From contig JBCBZG010000009.1 of the NCBI GenBank assembly GCA_039815465.1, positions 59,366 to 123,365 on the forward strand: a stretch of 64,000 nt of DNA. Reading direction: 5' to 3'. Each line of letters begins with the position of its first letter. Within the stretch, counting starts at the first letter, position 1. The notes under the pieces were generated by a model, which made no database searches, was not told the origin of the DNA, and worked only from the letters and a program-made list of their open reading frames with translations. The DNA is from Shimia_B sp039815465. Its GTDB lineage: Bacteria > Pseudomonadota > Alphaproteobacteria > Rhodobacterales > Rhodobacteraceae. Positions 16,754-27,078 of the stretch are shown here, piece after piece. The translations under genes were made by a program, and so were the position numbers.

Positions 16754-17944
16754 TTATTCTGCGGCCATGGCCATAGTGGCCACCGACGCGCGATAGGTTT
16801 CCTGCGCTGCGGCAACGCCGGACCCGAGCGTGATGTCGAGCCCGAGATCGACCATCACCATCTCTGCCGTGGCGATCCCGCTCAGCGTCATGACATCGGT
16901 TAAGCTGCCCAGATGGCCAATGCGGAACACCTTGCCCGCCACATCACCAAGACCCGCGCCGCAGGCTACGCCATAGGTATCAGCGGCGCGGGCCACGATG
17001 AGCCCCGCGTCAAAGCCCGCAGGGGTGCAGATGGCGCTCACCGTATTGGAATAAAGCTCCGGTCGCTTCGCGCAGAGCGACAGGCCCCAGGCCTGCACCG
17101 CGGCGCGGACGCCATCTGCGATACGGGCATGGCGGTCAAAGACCTGCTCCAACCCCTCGGCGAGCAGCATATCGCATGCCTCACCCAGACCGTTGAGCAT
17201 CCCCACGGACGGCGTGTAGGGGTAGCCCCCGCTGGCATAGCCCTTGGCCATATCGTGGATGTCAAAGTAACAGCGGCCCAAACCGCCCGTCGTCGCCGCG
17301 TGCATCGCCTTGCGGGAAAATGCGACAATCCCCAGACCCGCGGGCAGCATAAATCCCTTTTGCGAGCCCGTGACGGCCACATCCACGCCCCAGTCGTCAA
17401 ACCGGAAATCCATGGACCCGATGGAGCTCACCCCATCGACAAAGAGCAATGCGGGATGGCCCGCGGCGGTTAGGGCTTTGCGGACCCCTGCGATATCGGA
17501 CACCACGCCAGTGGCGGTCTCGTTATGGGTGGCCAAAACGGCTTTGATCTTGTGCGCACGGTCTGCGGTCAGGATTTCCTCGAACCGCGCGACAGGGATC
17601 CCCTCGCCCCAGGCAACATCCATGAACTCGACAGTGAGCCCATGCGCCTTGCACATCTCAATCCACTTATGGCTGAACATCCCGTTGCGTGCTGCTAGCA
17701 CCGTGTCGCCAGGGCTGAGCGTGTTGGTGATGGCCGTCTCCCACCCGCCCGTGCCAGTGGACGGGAAAAGGAAAATCTCCGCCTCGCGAGACTTCACGAC
17801 CTCGCGGACACCCGCACGGGCACGGTCAAGGACATCGGGAAAGATCGCGGAGCGGTGGTCGATCGTTGGCATGTCACAGGCGCGCCGCAGCGCTTCTGGC
17901 ATGTTCGTCGGTCCTGGAATGAACACGGGGTTCTGTAAGCTCAT
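16754..17944 (-). CDS. bhcA: Aspartate-glyoxylate aminotransferase (class V)
   Basis: A 396-residue class V aminotransferase of the serine-glyoxylate aminotransferase type. The PLP lysine is Lys196 in TGSQKGFM and the pyridine-binding Asp is Asp170 in FVDGVSS. In the beta-hydroxyaspartate cycle BhcA transfers the amino group of aspartate to glyoxylate, making glycine and oxaloacetate. The ATG at 17944 is preferred to the GTG at 17947 because GGAGG is five bases before the ATG. It is the first gene of bhcABCD and is divergent from bhcR, with 171 bases between them. A serine-glyoxylate aminotransferase is the alternative if the cluster context is ignored. Confidence 0.9.
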   Translation of the reverse strand: MSLQNPVFIPGPTNMPEALRRACDMPTIDHRSAIFPDVLDRARAGVREVVKSREAEIFLFPSTGTGGWETAITNTLSPGDTVLAARNGMFSHKWIEMCKAHGLTVEFMDVAWGEGIPVARFEEILTADRAHKIKAVLATHNETATGVVSDIAGVRKALTAAGHPALLFVDGVSSIGSMDFRFDDWGVDVAVTGSQKGFMLPAGLGIVAFSRKAMHAATTGGLGRCYFDIHDMAKGYASGGYPYTPSVGMLNGLGEACDMLLAEGLEQVFDRHARIADGVRAAVQAWGLSLCAKRPELYSNTVSAICTPAGFDAGLIVARAADTYGVACGAGLGDVAGKVFRIGHLGSLTDVMTLSGIATAEMVMVDLGLDITLGSGVAAAQETYRASVATMAMAAE

Positions 17945-18004
17945 CACGTCCTCCTTCGATTATTCATATGGGATAGCGACCGCCCGCAGCACCATCAATT
18001 TTTT

Positions 18005-18019
18005 TGAAAACGTTTTTCA
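18005..18019. promoter_or_regulatory. Putative BhcR operator 1
   Basis: TGAAAACGTTTTTCA is an inverted repeat (TGAAAA/TTTTCA around CGT), 61-75 bases upstream of the bhcA start. It matches operator 2 at 18078 in 13 of 15 positions and resembles the AT-rich palindromes bound by IclR-family proteins. Confidence 0.6.
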
Positions 18020-18077
18020 CAAACTCTCAATCCGCGTAAAACTTATGTATTGCAGTGCCTTAGATTTTTTCATAATG

Positions 18078-18092
18078 TGAAAATGTATTTCA
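18078..18092. promoter_or_regulatory. Putative BhcR operator 2
   Basis: TGAAAATGTATTTCA lies 24-38 bases upstream of the bhcR start, with its centre 73 bases (about seven helical turns) from operator 1. It overlaps a second 7-bp inverted repeat, GAAAATG and CATTTTC (18079-18097). The position fits autoregulation of bhcR. Confidence 0.6.
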
Positions 18093-18115
18093 TTTTCTTG
18101 CGTAGGTGCAGAATT

Positions 18116-18936
18116 ATGGCCGACTCCCCCACCCGCCGGGTCCGCGGACGCCCCAAAGCCTGGGACGACAAGACCGAGCAGAACACCATCAAATCGCTCG
18201 ACCGCGCGATGGAGGTGCTCGATCATCTGTCCACCCTGCCCGGTGCCACGCTGTCGGAGCTGGCCGCGGAGCTTGAGCAATCGGCGGCCACCGTCTACCG
18301 CATCCTTGTGACGCTGGAAGGCCGAGGGATCGTGGAGCTCGACCGCGTCGAACAGACCTGGCACATCGGCCCGCGCGCGTTCCTGATCGGGGCGCGATAT
18401 TTGCGGCGCACCTCCATCGTGGACCGGGCGCGGCCCGTGCTGCGTACGTTGATGGAGGCGACGGGCGAAACCGCGAACCTCGCTTTTGCCCGCGACCACA
18501 ACGTGATGTTTGTGAGCCAGGTCGAATGCCACAGCACGATCCGCGCGTTCTTCCCCCCCGGGACGCTGTCGCCACTGCACGCCTCGGGCATCGGGAAGGC
18601 ACTGCTTGCGTCGTTTACGGAGGCGCGGCTGAGCGCTTACCTGGAGGCAGGGCCGCTGGAACGCTTTACAGACCGCACCATCACCCAGCCCGCCGCGCTG
18701 CGTGCCGATCTTCAAGCGATCCGTGCGCGGGGGTTTTCCATCGACGATCAGGAGAAGAACGACGGCATGCGCTGCATCGCGGCCCCGGTCTACGACTGGC
18801 AGGGGGAGGCTGCGGCGGGAATATCAGTCTCCGGCCCCGTCACGCGCGTCAGCCAGGACGCCACGGCGCGCATCGCGAGCGAAGTCACCCGCGCCGCGGC
18901 GGAGCTATCAGCCGCCCTTGGCGCAGATCGCGTGGG

Positions 18937-18949
<13 letters not shown>
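18116..18949 (+). CDS. bhcR: IclR-family regulator of the bhc cluster
   Basis: A 277-residue IclR-type regulator: a short basic leader (RRVRGRPKAW), a winged helix-turn-helix at about residues 25-85 (SLDRAMEVLDHLS to RILVTLEGRGIV), and the C-terminal effector-binding domain with HASGIGKALLA and IDDQEKNDGMRCIAAPV. In Paracoccus, BhcR controls bhcABCD and its DNA binding responds to glyoxylate. The divergent position and the paired palindromes before both genes support the same role. The ATG at 18116 starts the conserved part; the frame is open from 18050, which would run over operator 2. The 3' end overlaps the convergent ABC ATPase gene by 13 bases. Confidence 0.88.
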
Positions 18950-20631
<1,682 letters not shown>

Positions 20632-20666
20632 GAAGAGACTCCGTCTAGGCCAGACCCCCGCTGCGT

Positions 20667-20798
20667 AAGCAGCGTGCCCGACCTCCCCCCCGGGAGGGCA
20701 ATGGAGATGTCGTGCAAAGCCTGAAATACGCGCATGCTTTGGAGTGCATAGTGAGCAGGAATGAACTCAAAGCCCTCCCGAGGTCGGGCACGCTGCTT
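20667..20798. repeat. Long intergenic inverted repeat (132 bp)
   Basis: A perfect 19-bp inverted repeat bounds this element: left arm from AAGCAGCGTGCCC at 20667-20685, right arm its complement at 20780-20798. The match continues inward (CGGGAGGGC) after a six-base insertion in the left arm, making arms of about 28 bp. The enclosed stretch of roughly 75 bases has no gene. It could be a small non-autonomous mobile element, a REP-like element or a strong mRNA hairpin between permease and ATPase genes. Confidence 0.6.
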
Positions 20799-20809
20799 GC
20801 TCCGCTCCA

Positions 20810-21715
20810 TCACCTGAGCCTCGGGTTCAAAGCATCGCGCAGCCAGTCGCCCAGCAAGTTTACCGCAAGCGCGAGCGCTAGAAGCGTGCAGGCCGGGAAA
20901 AACAAAATCCACCACTCCCCCGAAAACAGGAACCCCTGCCCGATGCGAATGAGTGTCCCGAGCGACGGCTGCGTGGGCGGCGCGCCGACGCCGAGGAAAC
21001 TGAGCGTCGCCTCCGCAATAATGGCAAGCGCGAGCGAAATGGTGGCGATGACCAGCACCGGCGACAGCACATTGGGCATGATGTGGCGCACCATGATGAC
21101 CAGCGGTGAGCGGCCAATGAGCTGGGCGGCGGCCACGTATTCCTTGGACTTTTCCACCAGTGTCGCCCCGCGAACGACACGCGCGAACTGCACCCAATCG
21201 CTGAGGCCAATCGCCAGGATCAGCACCCAGATCGCCATTTGATCGCGGTATTCTACCGGCGTGACGCCCTTGGCGATGCCAAAGATCAGCATAGCCACAA
21301 GGATCGACGGAAAGGTCAGCTGAACATCGGCGGCGCGCATAATGATCGTTTCGGTCCAGCCGCCGACATAGCCGCTCAGCAGGCCTAAAAAGATGCCCAG
21401 CACCATCGCGAGCATAACCGCAGCAACGCCGACAAAGAGTGAGACTCGCATGCCGTAAAGGATCGTGGAAAACACGTCGCGGCCCTGGTCGTCTGTGCCC
21501 ATCAGAAAGCTTGCACCCGTGAAATCATTGGGCGCCATCGGGGCCGTGAACCCGTTCATCAGATCAAGGCTCGCGGGGTCAAACGGGTTCGTTGGTGCGA
21601 TGAGCGGCGCGAATACCGCAGAAAGCACTAAGATCGCCGTCACGATGAAAGAGCCCACAGCCACTGGGGACTTGCGGAAGGCATAGAACAGATCGCTGTC
21701 GAGAAACCGTCTCAT
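20810..21715 (-). CDS. Oligopeptide ABC transporter permease (DppC type)
   Basis: A 301-residue membrane protein with an N-terminal cytosolic lead (RRFLDSDLFYAFRKSPVAVGS) and about six membrane segments, of the DppC/OppC permease family. The DLGTDDQGRDVFS-like block is visible as LMGTDDQGRDVFS near residues 70-80, and the EAA coupling loop is around VRGATLVEKSKEYVAAAQLIG. It pairs with the adjacent DppB-type permease (overlap of four bases) and the fused ATPase. Substrate is unknown. Confidence 0.88.
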   Translation of the reverse strand: MRRFLDSDLFYAFRKSPVAVGSFIVTAILVLSAVFAPLIAPTNPFDPASLDLMNGFTAPMAPNDFTGASFLMGTDDQGRDVFSTILYGMRVSLFVGVAAVMLAMVLGIFLGLLSGYVGGWTETIIMRAADVQLTFPSILVAMLIFGIAKGVTPVEYRDQMAIWVLILAIGLSDWVQFARVVRGATLVEKSKEYVAAAQLIGRSPLVIMVRHIMPNVLSPVLVIATISLALAIIAEATLSFLGVGAPPTQPSLGTLIRIGQGFLFSGEWWILFFPACTLLALALAVNLLGDWLRDALNPRLR

Positions 21716-22680
21716 GCCGCGACCCTCAGCCGGGGATCAATGAAGGCGTAGAGGATATCGACGATCAGGTTGATCCCCACGAACATGACCGAGATCAGCA
21801 TCAGGTAGGCTGCCATGACCGGGATATCGACGAACTGGATCGCATTTATGAAGAGGAGCCCGACGCCAGGCCATTGAAACACCGTTTCTGTGATGATCGC
21901 GAAAGCGATGATGGAACCAAGCTGGAGCCCGATCACCGTGATCACGGGCACCATCGTGTTTTTCAGCGCATGACGGAAATTAATAACCCGGTTGGACAGC
22001 CCGCGCGCCCGGGCGAAGCGGATGTAGTCCTGGCGCAAAACCTCCAACATCTCGGACCGGACCAGGCGCATGATCAGCGTCATCTGGTAGAGCCCGAGCG
22101 TGATAGACGGCAAGATCAACGCCTTTAGCCCCGAGGCCGTTAAGAACCCCGTGGACCACGCGCCGATATCGACCACCTCCCCCCTACCAAAGGAGGGAAG
22201 CCAGCCGAGCTCTACAGAGAAGAGGTAGATGAGGAGTATGCCGATCAGGAAGGTCGGCAGCGAGACACCGATGAGCGACGCCGACATGATGAAATTGGCC
22301 GTGAACCCGTCGCGGCGGATGGCGGTGAAGACGCCAAGCGCGATACCCAAGGCAATCGCAAAGAGGCCGGACACTGCGGCCAGCTCCAACGTGGCAGGCG
22401 CACGCTCCAACAGGATTTCGGCCACGGGGCGACCCTGGCGGAAGCTGACGCCAAAATTGCCCTGAATGGCCTGTTCGATGAACCGATAGTACTGAACGAT
22501 GAAGGGCTGATCGAGCCCAAGCTGGGCGCGCAGACGCTCCACATCTTCGAGCGTGCGTTCTTGGCCCAGCATGTTGTCGATGGGATCGCCCACGAAGCGG
22601 AACATCGAAAACGCAACGAGCCCCGTGATGAGGAGCACGAGGATCGACTGGCCGACCCGGCGAATGATGTAAGATAGCAT
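21712..22680 (-). CDS. Oligopeptide ABC transporter permease (DppB type)
   Basis: A 322-residue permease with six membrane segments beginning MLSYIIRRVGQSILVLLITGL, the hallmark DppB/OppB N-terminus. It has the LGLDQPFIVQYYRFI block near residue 60 and the EAA loop LRQDYIRFARARGLSNRV near 215. It overlaps the DppC-type gene by four bases. The 83-base gap from the binding-protein gene upstream contains a GC-rich hairpin, which may reduce permease expression relative to the binding protein. Confidence 0.9.
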   Translation of the reverse strand: MLSYIIRRVGQSILVLLITGLVAFSMFRFVGDPIDNMLGQERTLEDVERLRAQLGLDQPFIVQYYRFIEQAIQGNFGVSFRQGRPVAEILLERAPATLELAAVSGLFAIALGIALGVFTAIRRDGFTANFIMSASLIGVSLPTFLIGILLIYLFSVELGWLPSFGRGEVVDIGAWSTGFLTASGLKALILPSITLGLYQMTLIMRLVRSEMLEVLRQDYIRFARARGLSNRVINFRHALKNTMVPVITVIGLQLGSIIAFAIITETVFQWPGVGLLFINAIQFVDIPVMAAYLMLISVMFVGINLIVDILYAFIDPRLRVAA

Positions 22681-22723
22681 GGCGCCCCCGAGACCCGGGG
22701 CACACTCGCCCCCCTCACCCTAG

Positions 22724-22745
22724 CCCTCTCCCCGAGGGGAGAGGG
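22724..22745. repeat. GC-rich hairpin between binding protein and permease genes
   Basis: Perfect 10-bp arms CCCTCTCCCC and GGGGAGAGGG are separated by GA. No T-run follows on either strand, so it is more likely an mRNA-stabilising or REP-like hairpin than a true terminator. It lies 18 bases after the binding-protein stop in the direction of transcription. Confidence 0.55.
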
Positions 22746-22763
22746 AATGACAGGGTGCGACGC

Positions 22764-24329
22764 TTAGTTAACCGTCACCCAGCGCAGGATAAAGAAGTTA
22801 TCGGGGCGTTGGGTCAGTTCGATGTTGGAGCGCGTGCCCCAAACGAGCGGTTGCACATAAAGTGGGACATAGGCCACTTCGTCTTGCAGAATGCTCGCTG
22901 CCTCATCCAGCATGGCTTGGCGCTTGGTGTCGTCGATTTCCGACTGGATCATCGGCAGCATCTCGTCGATGCGGGCGTTGGAGTACCCGCCGAAGTTCCA
23001 GCTGCCCAGGCGCTTTTCGCTATTGGGTGTGGAGGCGAGGAAGCGCAGGGGATGTTCGGCGTCGAAGGTGCCCGGCGACCAGCCCAGGAGGTACATGTCG
23101 AAGTTATCGGCGCGAAGCTCGGGCCAGTAGTTCGACACGGGCATGGCATCAAGCGTGGCGTTCAGGCCAACCTGTGCGAGCATGCCCACCACAGCCTGGC
23201 AGACGCTTTCGTCGTTCAAGTAGCGGTTGTTTGGGCATTTGAGGTCGAATGTTGCGCCTTCGAGCCCTGCTTCGGCCACGAGTGCGCGGGCTGCGTCGGG
23301 GTCATAGGCGTATGGCGCTGCGTTGGCGTCAGAGTAGCCGCGCATGGCGGGGCTGACGAGTTGGCTCGCGACCTCGGCATTGCCGCGCATGATGGTGCGC
23401 AGGATCGCGGGCACGTTGATGGCTTTAGCCACGGCCTCCCGCGCTTTGGGGTCAAGGAAGATGTCGGAGCCGCCCTGCCCGCTTTCGGCGGCACCCGCTT
23501 GCTGGTCAAAGCCGAGCATGATCACGCGCGCTTCAATGCCTTGGATCACATCGACATCTGCGTTGCCTTGGAGACGGGCGACGTCTTGGATCGGCACAGG
23601 GTTGATGAAGTCCACGTCGCCCGACAGCAGCGCCGCAAGCGCCGTCGCTGGGTTCTGAATCGGCGTGAGCGTTGCGCGGGTCACGTTGTGTTCCACCTCG
23701 CCCCACCAGCCTGCGTGGGGCTCAAGCACGGTGCGCAGCCCGGGCTCCCGCGCTGTGACTTGGAAGGGGCCTGTGCCGTTGGCGTTCAGCGTGGCGAAAT
23801 TGCCGTTTTCCTTGTCCGGCAGGCCTGCGGCGTTCGCTGCGGCCCAATCGCTGTCCATGATCATCCAGTTAGCGATCGAGTCTGGGAAAATGGGGTTCGG
23901 GGCGCTTGTCATGATGTCGACGGTGAACTCGTCAACCTTGATCACCTCGCTCACCGGGGAGAACCAGCTGCGCGTGTCGGAGTTTTCGTCGGATGCCCGC
24001 TGGTAGGAAAACACCACGTCATCGGCGTTAAACGCGGCGCCGTCCTGGAATGTCACGCCCTCGCGCAGGTTGAAACGCCAGCCTTCACCAGCGCCGATGG
24101 GTTCCCAAGAGACGGCCAGCGATGGCTCAATGCTCATGTCTTTGCCGCGACGCACGAGACCTTCGTAGACGTTGTTGAGAAAGCCAAGCACAGGCGCGGA
24201 GTTCACAGCGTGGGGGTCGAGCGTCTGCGGATCGGTGGTCGTCGCCCAGCGAAACTCCTCCGCGGCGACGGGGGCCGCGGCCGCAGTGAGGGCGGCAAAG
24301 GCGGTGGCGAGAGTTCGTGTGGCACGCAT
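22764..24329 (-). CDS. Oligopeptide ABC transporter substrate-binding protein 1
   Basis: A 521-residue family 5 extracellular solute-binding protein. The signal peptide is about 23 residues (ending APVAAEE). Family landmarks are TLDPHAVNSAP, WRFNLREGVTFQDGAAFNADDVVFSY near residues 90-120, and NANGTGPFQV. It is the first gene of the transporter operon and should bind peptides or related solutes in the periplasm. It has a paralogue at 25323-26903 sharing the motif CPN-RY-NDE--CQA-VGML and others, so the two arose by duplication and may broaden substrate range. Confidence 0.9.
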   Translation of the reverse strand: MRATRTLATAFAALTAAAAPVAAEEFRWATTTDPQTLDPHAVNSAPVLGFLNNVYEGLVRRGKDMSIEPSLAVSWEPIGAGEGWRFNLREGVTFQDGAAFNADDVVFSYQRASDENSDTRSWFSPVSEVIKVDEFTVDIMTSAPNPIFPDSIANWMIMDSDWAAANAAGLPDKENGNFATLNANGTGPFQVTAREPGLRTVLEPHAGWWGEVEHNVTRATLTPIQNPATALAALLSGDVDFINPVPIQDVARLQGNADVDVIQGIEARVIMLGFDQQAGAAESGQGGSDIFLDPKAREAVAKAINVPAILRTIMRGNAEVASQLVSPAMRGYSDANAAPYAYDPDAARALVAEAGLEGATFDLKCPNNRYLNDESVCQAVVGMLAQVGLNATLDAMPVSNYWPELRADNFDMYLLGWSPGTFDAEHPLRFLASTPNSEKRLGSWNFGGYSNARIDEMLPMIQSEIDDTKRQAMLDEAASILQDEVAYVPLYVQPLVWGTRSNIELTQRPDNFFILRWVTVN

Positions 24330-24472
24330 TGGCGAGGTCTCCTAGTGATGACGTCGCGCAACCGTGACAGAGAGCCCGAGGCGCGACAAGTCGCCTCAGG
24401 CAATATTACAGTAAACGAAATGTGAATTGTCGCGCGCGCCCTGTGCGAACCCAGAGCCCGCGCACAAGCGGT

Positions 24473-25189
24473 CTAGGCGCGCTGTTGGCGACGACGCAGG
24501 ATCGCCAATCCGCCCAGGGCAGCGGCAAGGAGAGGGAGACCGGCGGGCAGTGGCACAGGAGACAAGCCCGGCTCATCCGCACTAATCGGGATCGACAGGC
24601 CCTTGATCGAGGCCGCAAGCTGGCCGTTGGGCGACCCGCGGGACCCCGCGTTCACATCAAACGAAAACAGCACCTGGCCAGACACCGATGTGATCGGCTG
24701 GCTCGAAATGAATGCCACTTCGTCGATGCCGTCGGTGACCGACAGCGTCTCCGACACGCCTATGCCGTTGAGCGTGTCAACGAACAGGGTCGAGGACGAC
24801 GTCGTAAAGCGTTTGGTGTCTGTCGCGCGCAGATAGAATTGCAGCCCGTTGAGGGTCCCATCGGGGTCGACATCGATGGTGCTTTTAACGCCATTGAAGT
24901 CGAGCGTGGCGATATCGCCATCGTAGCTCAGCGCCCAATCATAGGCGGTCCCAGAGGCGCCCCACGACACGTTGGAGCTGGGTCCCGAAAACTCCGCCCC
25001 GTTGCGCAAGAACACATCGTGGCCGCGTCGCCCGGTGTTTTGCACGTTCTGGTCGCGCTTAAACTCAGTCGTGAACAGCTTGTCGCCCTGCCCCACATCG
25101 GTGAGGGTCAGCGTTGCAGCCCCGGCGGAAGACGCCAGGCCGAGAGCGAAACAGACGAGAAGGGCGGAAACTTTCATATCGAACACCAT
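24473..25189 (-). CDS. VPLPA/PEP-CTERM sorting-domain protein
   Basis: A 238-residue exported protein. It has an N-terminal signal peptide (MKVSALLVCFALGLASSAGA), a beta-rich middle of unknown function, and a C-terminal VPLPAGLPLLAAALGGLAILRRR: the sorting signal, membrane segment and basic tail recognised by exosortases (VPLPA-CTERM type, served by XrtD in Rhodobacterales). It is therefore likely to be surface-anchored or released after processing. The start at 25189 has AAGG seven bases upstream; the Met at 25177 is an alternative closer to the signal peptide. It lies between the two paralogous binding-protein genes, with a 143-base gap downstream and hairpins upstream. Confidence 0.75.
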   Translation of the reverse strand: MVFDMKVSALLVCFALGLASSAGAATLTLTDVGQGDKLFTTEFKRDQNVQNTGRRGHDVFLRNGAEFSGPSSNVSWGASGTAYDWALSYDGDIATLDFNGVKSTIDVDPDGTLNGLQFYLRATDTKRFTTSSSTLFVDTLNGIGVSETLSVTDGIDEVAFISSQPITSVSGQVLFSFDVNAGSRGSPNGQLAASIKGLSIPISADEPGLSPVPLPAGLPLLAAALGGLAILRRRQQRA

Positions 25190-25220
25190 GATACCTTGTT
25201 TACATGGCTCTAAATGTGAA

Positions 25221-25253
25221 TGCACCTGCAGCATTTCAAGGACTGCAGGTGCA
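25221..25253. repeat. Inverted repeat upstream of the CTERM gene
   Basis: Perfect 11-bp arms TGCACCTGCAG (25221-25231) and CTGCAGGTGCA (25243-25253) around an 11-base loop, 32 bases upstream of the CTERM protein start. It may be an operator or a hairpin in the leader. Confidence 0.5.
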
Positions 25254-25267
25254 CGTGACCTAGGGTC

Positions 25268-25289
25268 ATCGGGGCAAATTTGCCCCGAT
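25268..25289 (-). terminator. Perfect palindrome after binding-protein gene 2
   Basis: ATCGGGGCAAA followed immediately by its complement TTTGCCCCGAT forms a 22-bp perfect palindrome about 35 bases past the stop of binding protein 2. The position suggests a transcript end, although no T-run follows and a protein-binding palindrome is possible. Confidence 0.45.
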
Positions 25290-25322
25290 ATGGCCGGCGT
25301 CGGCCCGGGTTAATTCCCCGGG

Positions 25323-26903
25323 TTACTTCATGGTGAAATACTTCACCTTTGGTTGGTCTTCTGGGTCGACTTCAATGCCCACTCCGTCGGCCATACCCCA
25401 GTTCAGCACCTGGTGGTGGATCGGGATATAAAGCACCTCATCTTGCACCGTGCGCCAGATGGAGGCGATCGTTGCATTCCGGTCATCAAGGTCGGTGTTG
25501 GACGCGAGCGTTTTGATCATGGCGTCGATGTCGTCATTGTCAAAACCGGTGCCGTTCCACGTCCCGATATCGCTCTCCCGCCCGTGGACGAGGAAGTTAA
25601 AGATGTATTCGGAATCGTAGGTCGGAACGCCCCAGCCGAGCATGTAGAAATCCGTCTCACCGTTGGTGATGAGCGGGAAGTGCTGCGCCTTTGGCTTTGC
25701 GTCGAGGTTCACGGTCACGCCGATCTGACCGAGCATCCCGACCGCGGCCTGGCAGATCGCCTCATCGTTGATGTAGCGGTCATTGGGGCAGTCGAGCCGG
25801 ATGGAAAAGCCGTCGCCATAGCCGGCCTCTGCCATCAATGCTTTGGCGGCTTCCATGTCGGTCATGGACTCGGCGTCCATTTCAGCTGTCCAGCCGTTGA
25901 CGAATGGTGGGGCGATCATGCCCGCAGGCTCCGACTGGCCGCGCATCACGACGCGCTGGATTGCGGGGCGGTTGATGGCCATGGACATGGCTTTGCGCAC
26001 GCGCACATCAGCGAGCGGGTTCGCGCCGTCGATGTTGTCGGCCTCAATATCGTCGGCCCCCTGGTTCATCCCGAAGAAGATCACGCGGTTTTGCGGCGCT
26101 TTCTTAACCGTGAGACCGTCAGCCTCATCCACGCGCGCGAGGTCTTGCACCGGCATATCCTGGAGGAAGTTCACCTCCCCCGACAAAAGCGCGGCCACAC
26201 GGGTCGCGGCGTTTTGGATCGGGGTGTAGACGATCTCCGACACCTCCATCGGGAACATGTCGCGGCCCCAATACCCGTCGTTGCGGGTCATGACGGTACG
26301 CACGTCAGGTTCGCGGCTCGACAGCATGTAGGGGCCCGTGCCGTTGGCGTTCGTCGTGGCGTAGGTGATCTCCCCGCCTTCGAAATCCTGCACATTGACG
26401 GTGTTGTTGGCCTCTGACCAGCCTTTGTCCATGATGAACAGGTTGGTGAGGTTCGATGGCAGGATCGGGTTCGGCCCGTCTGTGACCATCTCAATGGTGA
26501 AATCATCAACCGCGCGCACCTCGACGATGGAGCCGATCAGCTCCTTCATGTCGGAGTTTGGCTGCTTGGCGCGCTCGAACGAGAACACGACATCCTCAGC
26601 CGTGAAGGCCTCGCCCCCGTGGAACGTGACGCCTTCGCGCAGGTTAAACACCCACACGTTTGGGTCATCTGCACTTGGACCCCAGCTGGTCGCAAGCGCA
26701 GGCTCAAACGCGCCAGACGTGTCGCGGATGATGAGCGGTTCATACATCTGGTGACGGATGGTGTGCGTGGGCCCCTCGTTCTGCGCATGGGGGTCGAGCG
26801 TCAGCGCATCGCCCGCCCGCGCCCAGCGGAGCGTTTCCGCGCTCGCGAGCGCCGTGGACGACAAAAGCGCGCCTAAGGCAATCATTCCGGTCATTCGGGT
26901 CAT
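25323..26903 (-). CDS. Oligopeptide ABC transporter substrate-binding protein 2
   Basis: A 526-residue family 5 solute-binding protein, paralogue of the one at 22764. The signal peptide ends near residue 22 (TALASAETLRW), followed by TLDPHAQNEGPTH and WVFNLREGVTFHGGEAFTAEDVVFSF. The ATG at 26903 has AGGAGG six bases upstream and the frame extension to 26981 has no such site. It is separated from the permease genes by a CTERM gene and has its own upstream region of 175 bases, so it is probably an independent unit that uses the same permeases or another set. The ligand is unknown. Confidence 0.88.
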   Translation of the reverse strand: MTRMTGMIALGALLSSTALASAETLRWARAGDALTLDPHAQNEGPTHTIRHQMYEPLIIRDTSGAFEPALATSWGPSADDPNVWVFNLREGVTFHGGEAFTAEDVVFSFERAKQPNSDMKELIGSIVEVRAVDDFTIEMVTDGPNPILPSNLTNLFIMDKGWSEANNTVNVQDFEGGEITYATTNANGTGPYMLSSREPDVRTVMTRNDGYWGRDMFPMEVSEIVYTPIQNAATRVAALLSGEVNFLQDMPVQDLARVDEADGLTVKKAPQNRVIFFGMNQGADDIEADNIDGANPLADVRVRKAMSMAINRPAIQRVVMRGQSEPAGMIAPPFVNGWTAEMDAESMTDMEAAKALMAEAGYGDGFSIRLDCPNDRYINDEAICQAAVGMLGQIGVTVNLDAKPKAQHFPLITNGETDFYMLGWGVPTYDSEYIFNFLVHGRESDIGTWNGTGFDNDDIDAMIKTLASNTDLDDRNATIASIWRTVQDEVLYIPIHHQVLNWGMADGVGIEVDPEDQPKVKYFTMK

Positions 26904-27078
26904 GGGTGTCCTCCTGAAGACTGCGCGCCGTTTCTCGCGCGCTGCGCGCAGTAAGGGCGAAACCCGGCCTAGGTGCAACACGCTTTGCGCATCAAACTGC
27001 GCACGGCATTCGATGTGCCGAAACTTCGATCACTAAGGCGCTGAAAGTGTTTGGGAAAGCCGCGGTCGCCGCACTGGC

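Noticed and set aside
22755..24425. 556-codon plus-strand frame opposite binding protein 1
   Set aside because: Antisense shadow frame caused by high GC; the opposite strand encodes a clear solute-binding protein with a signal peptide.
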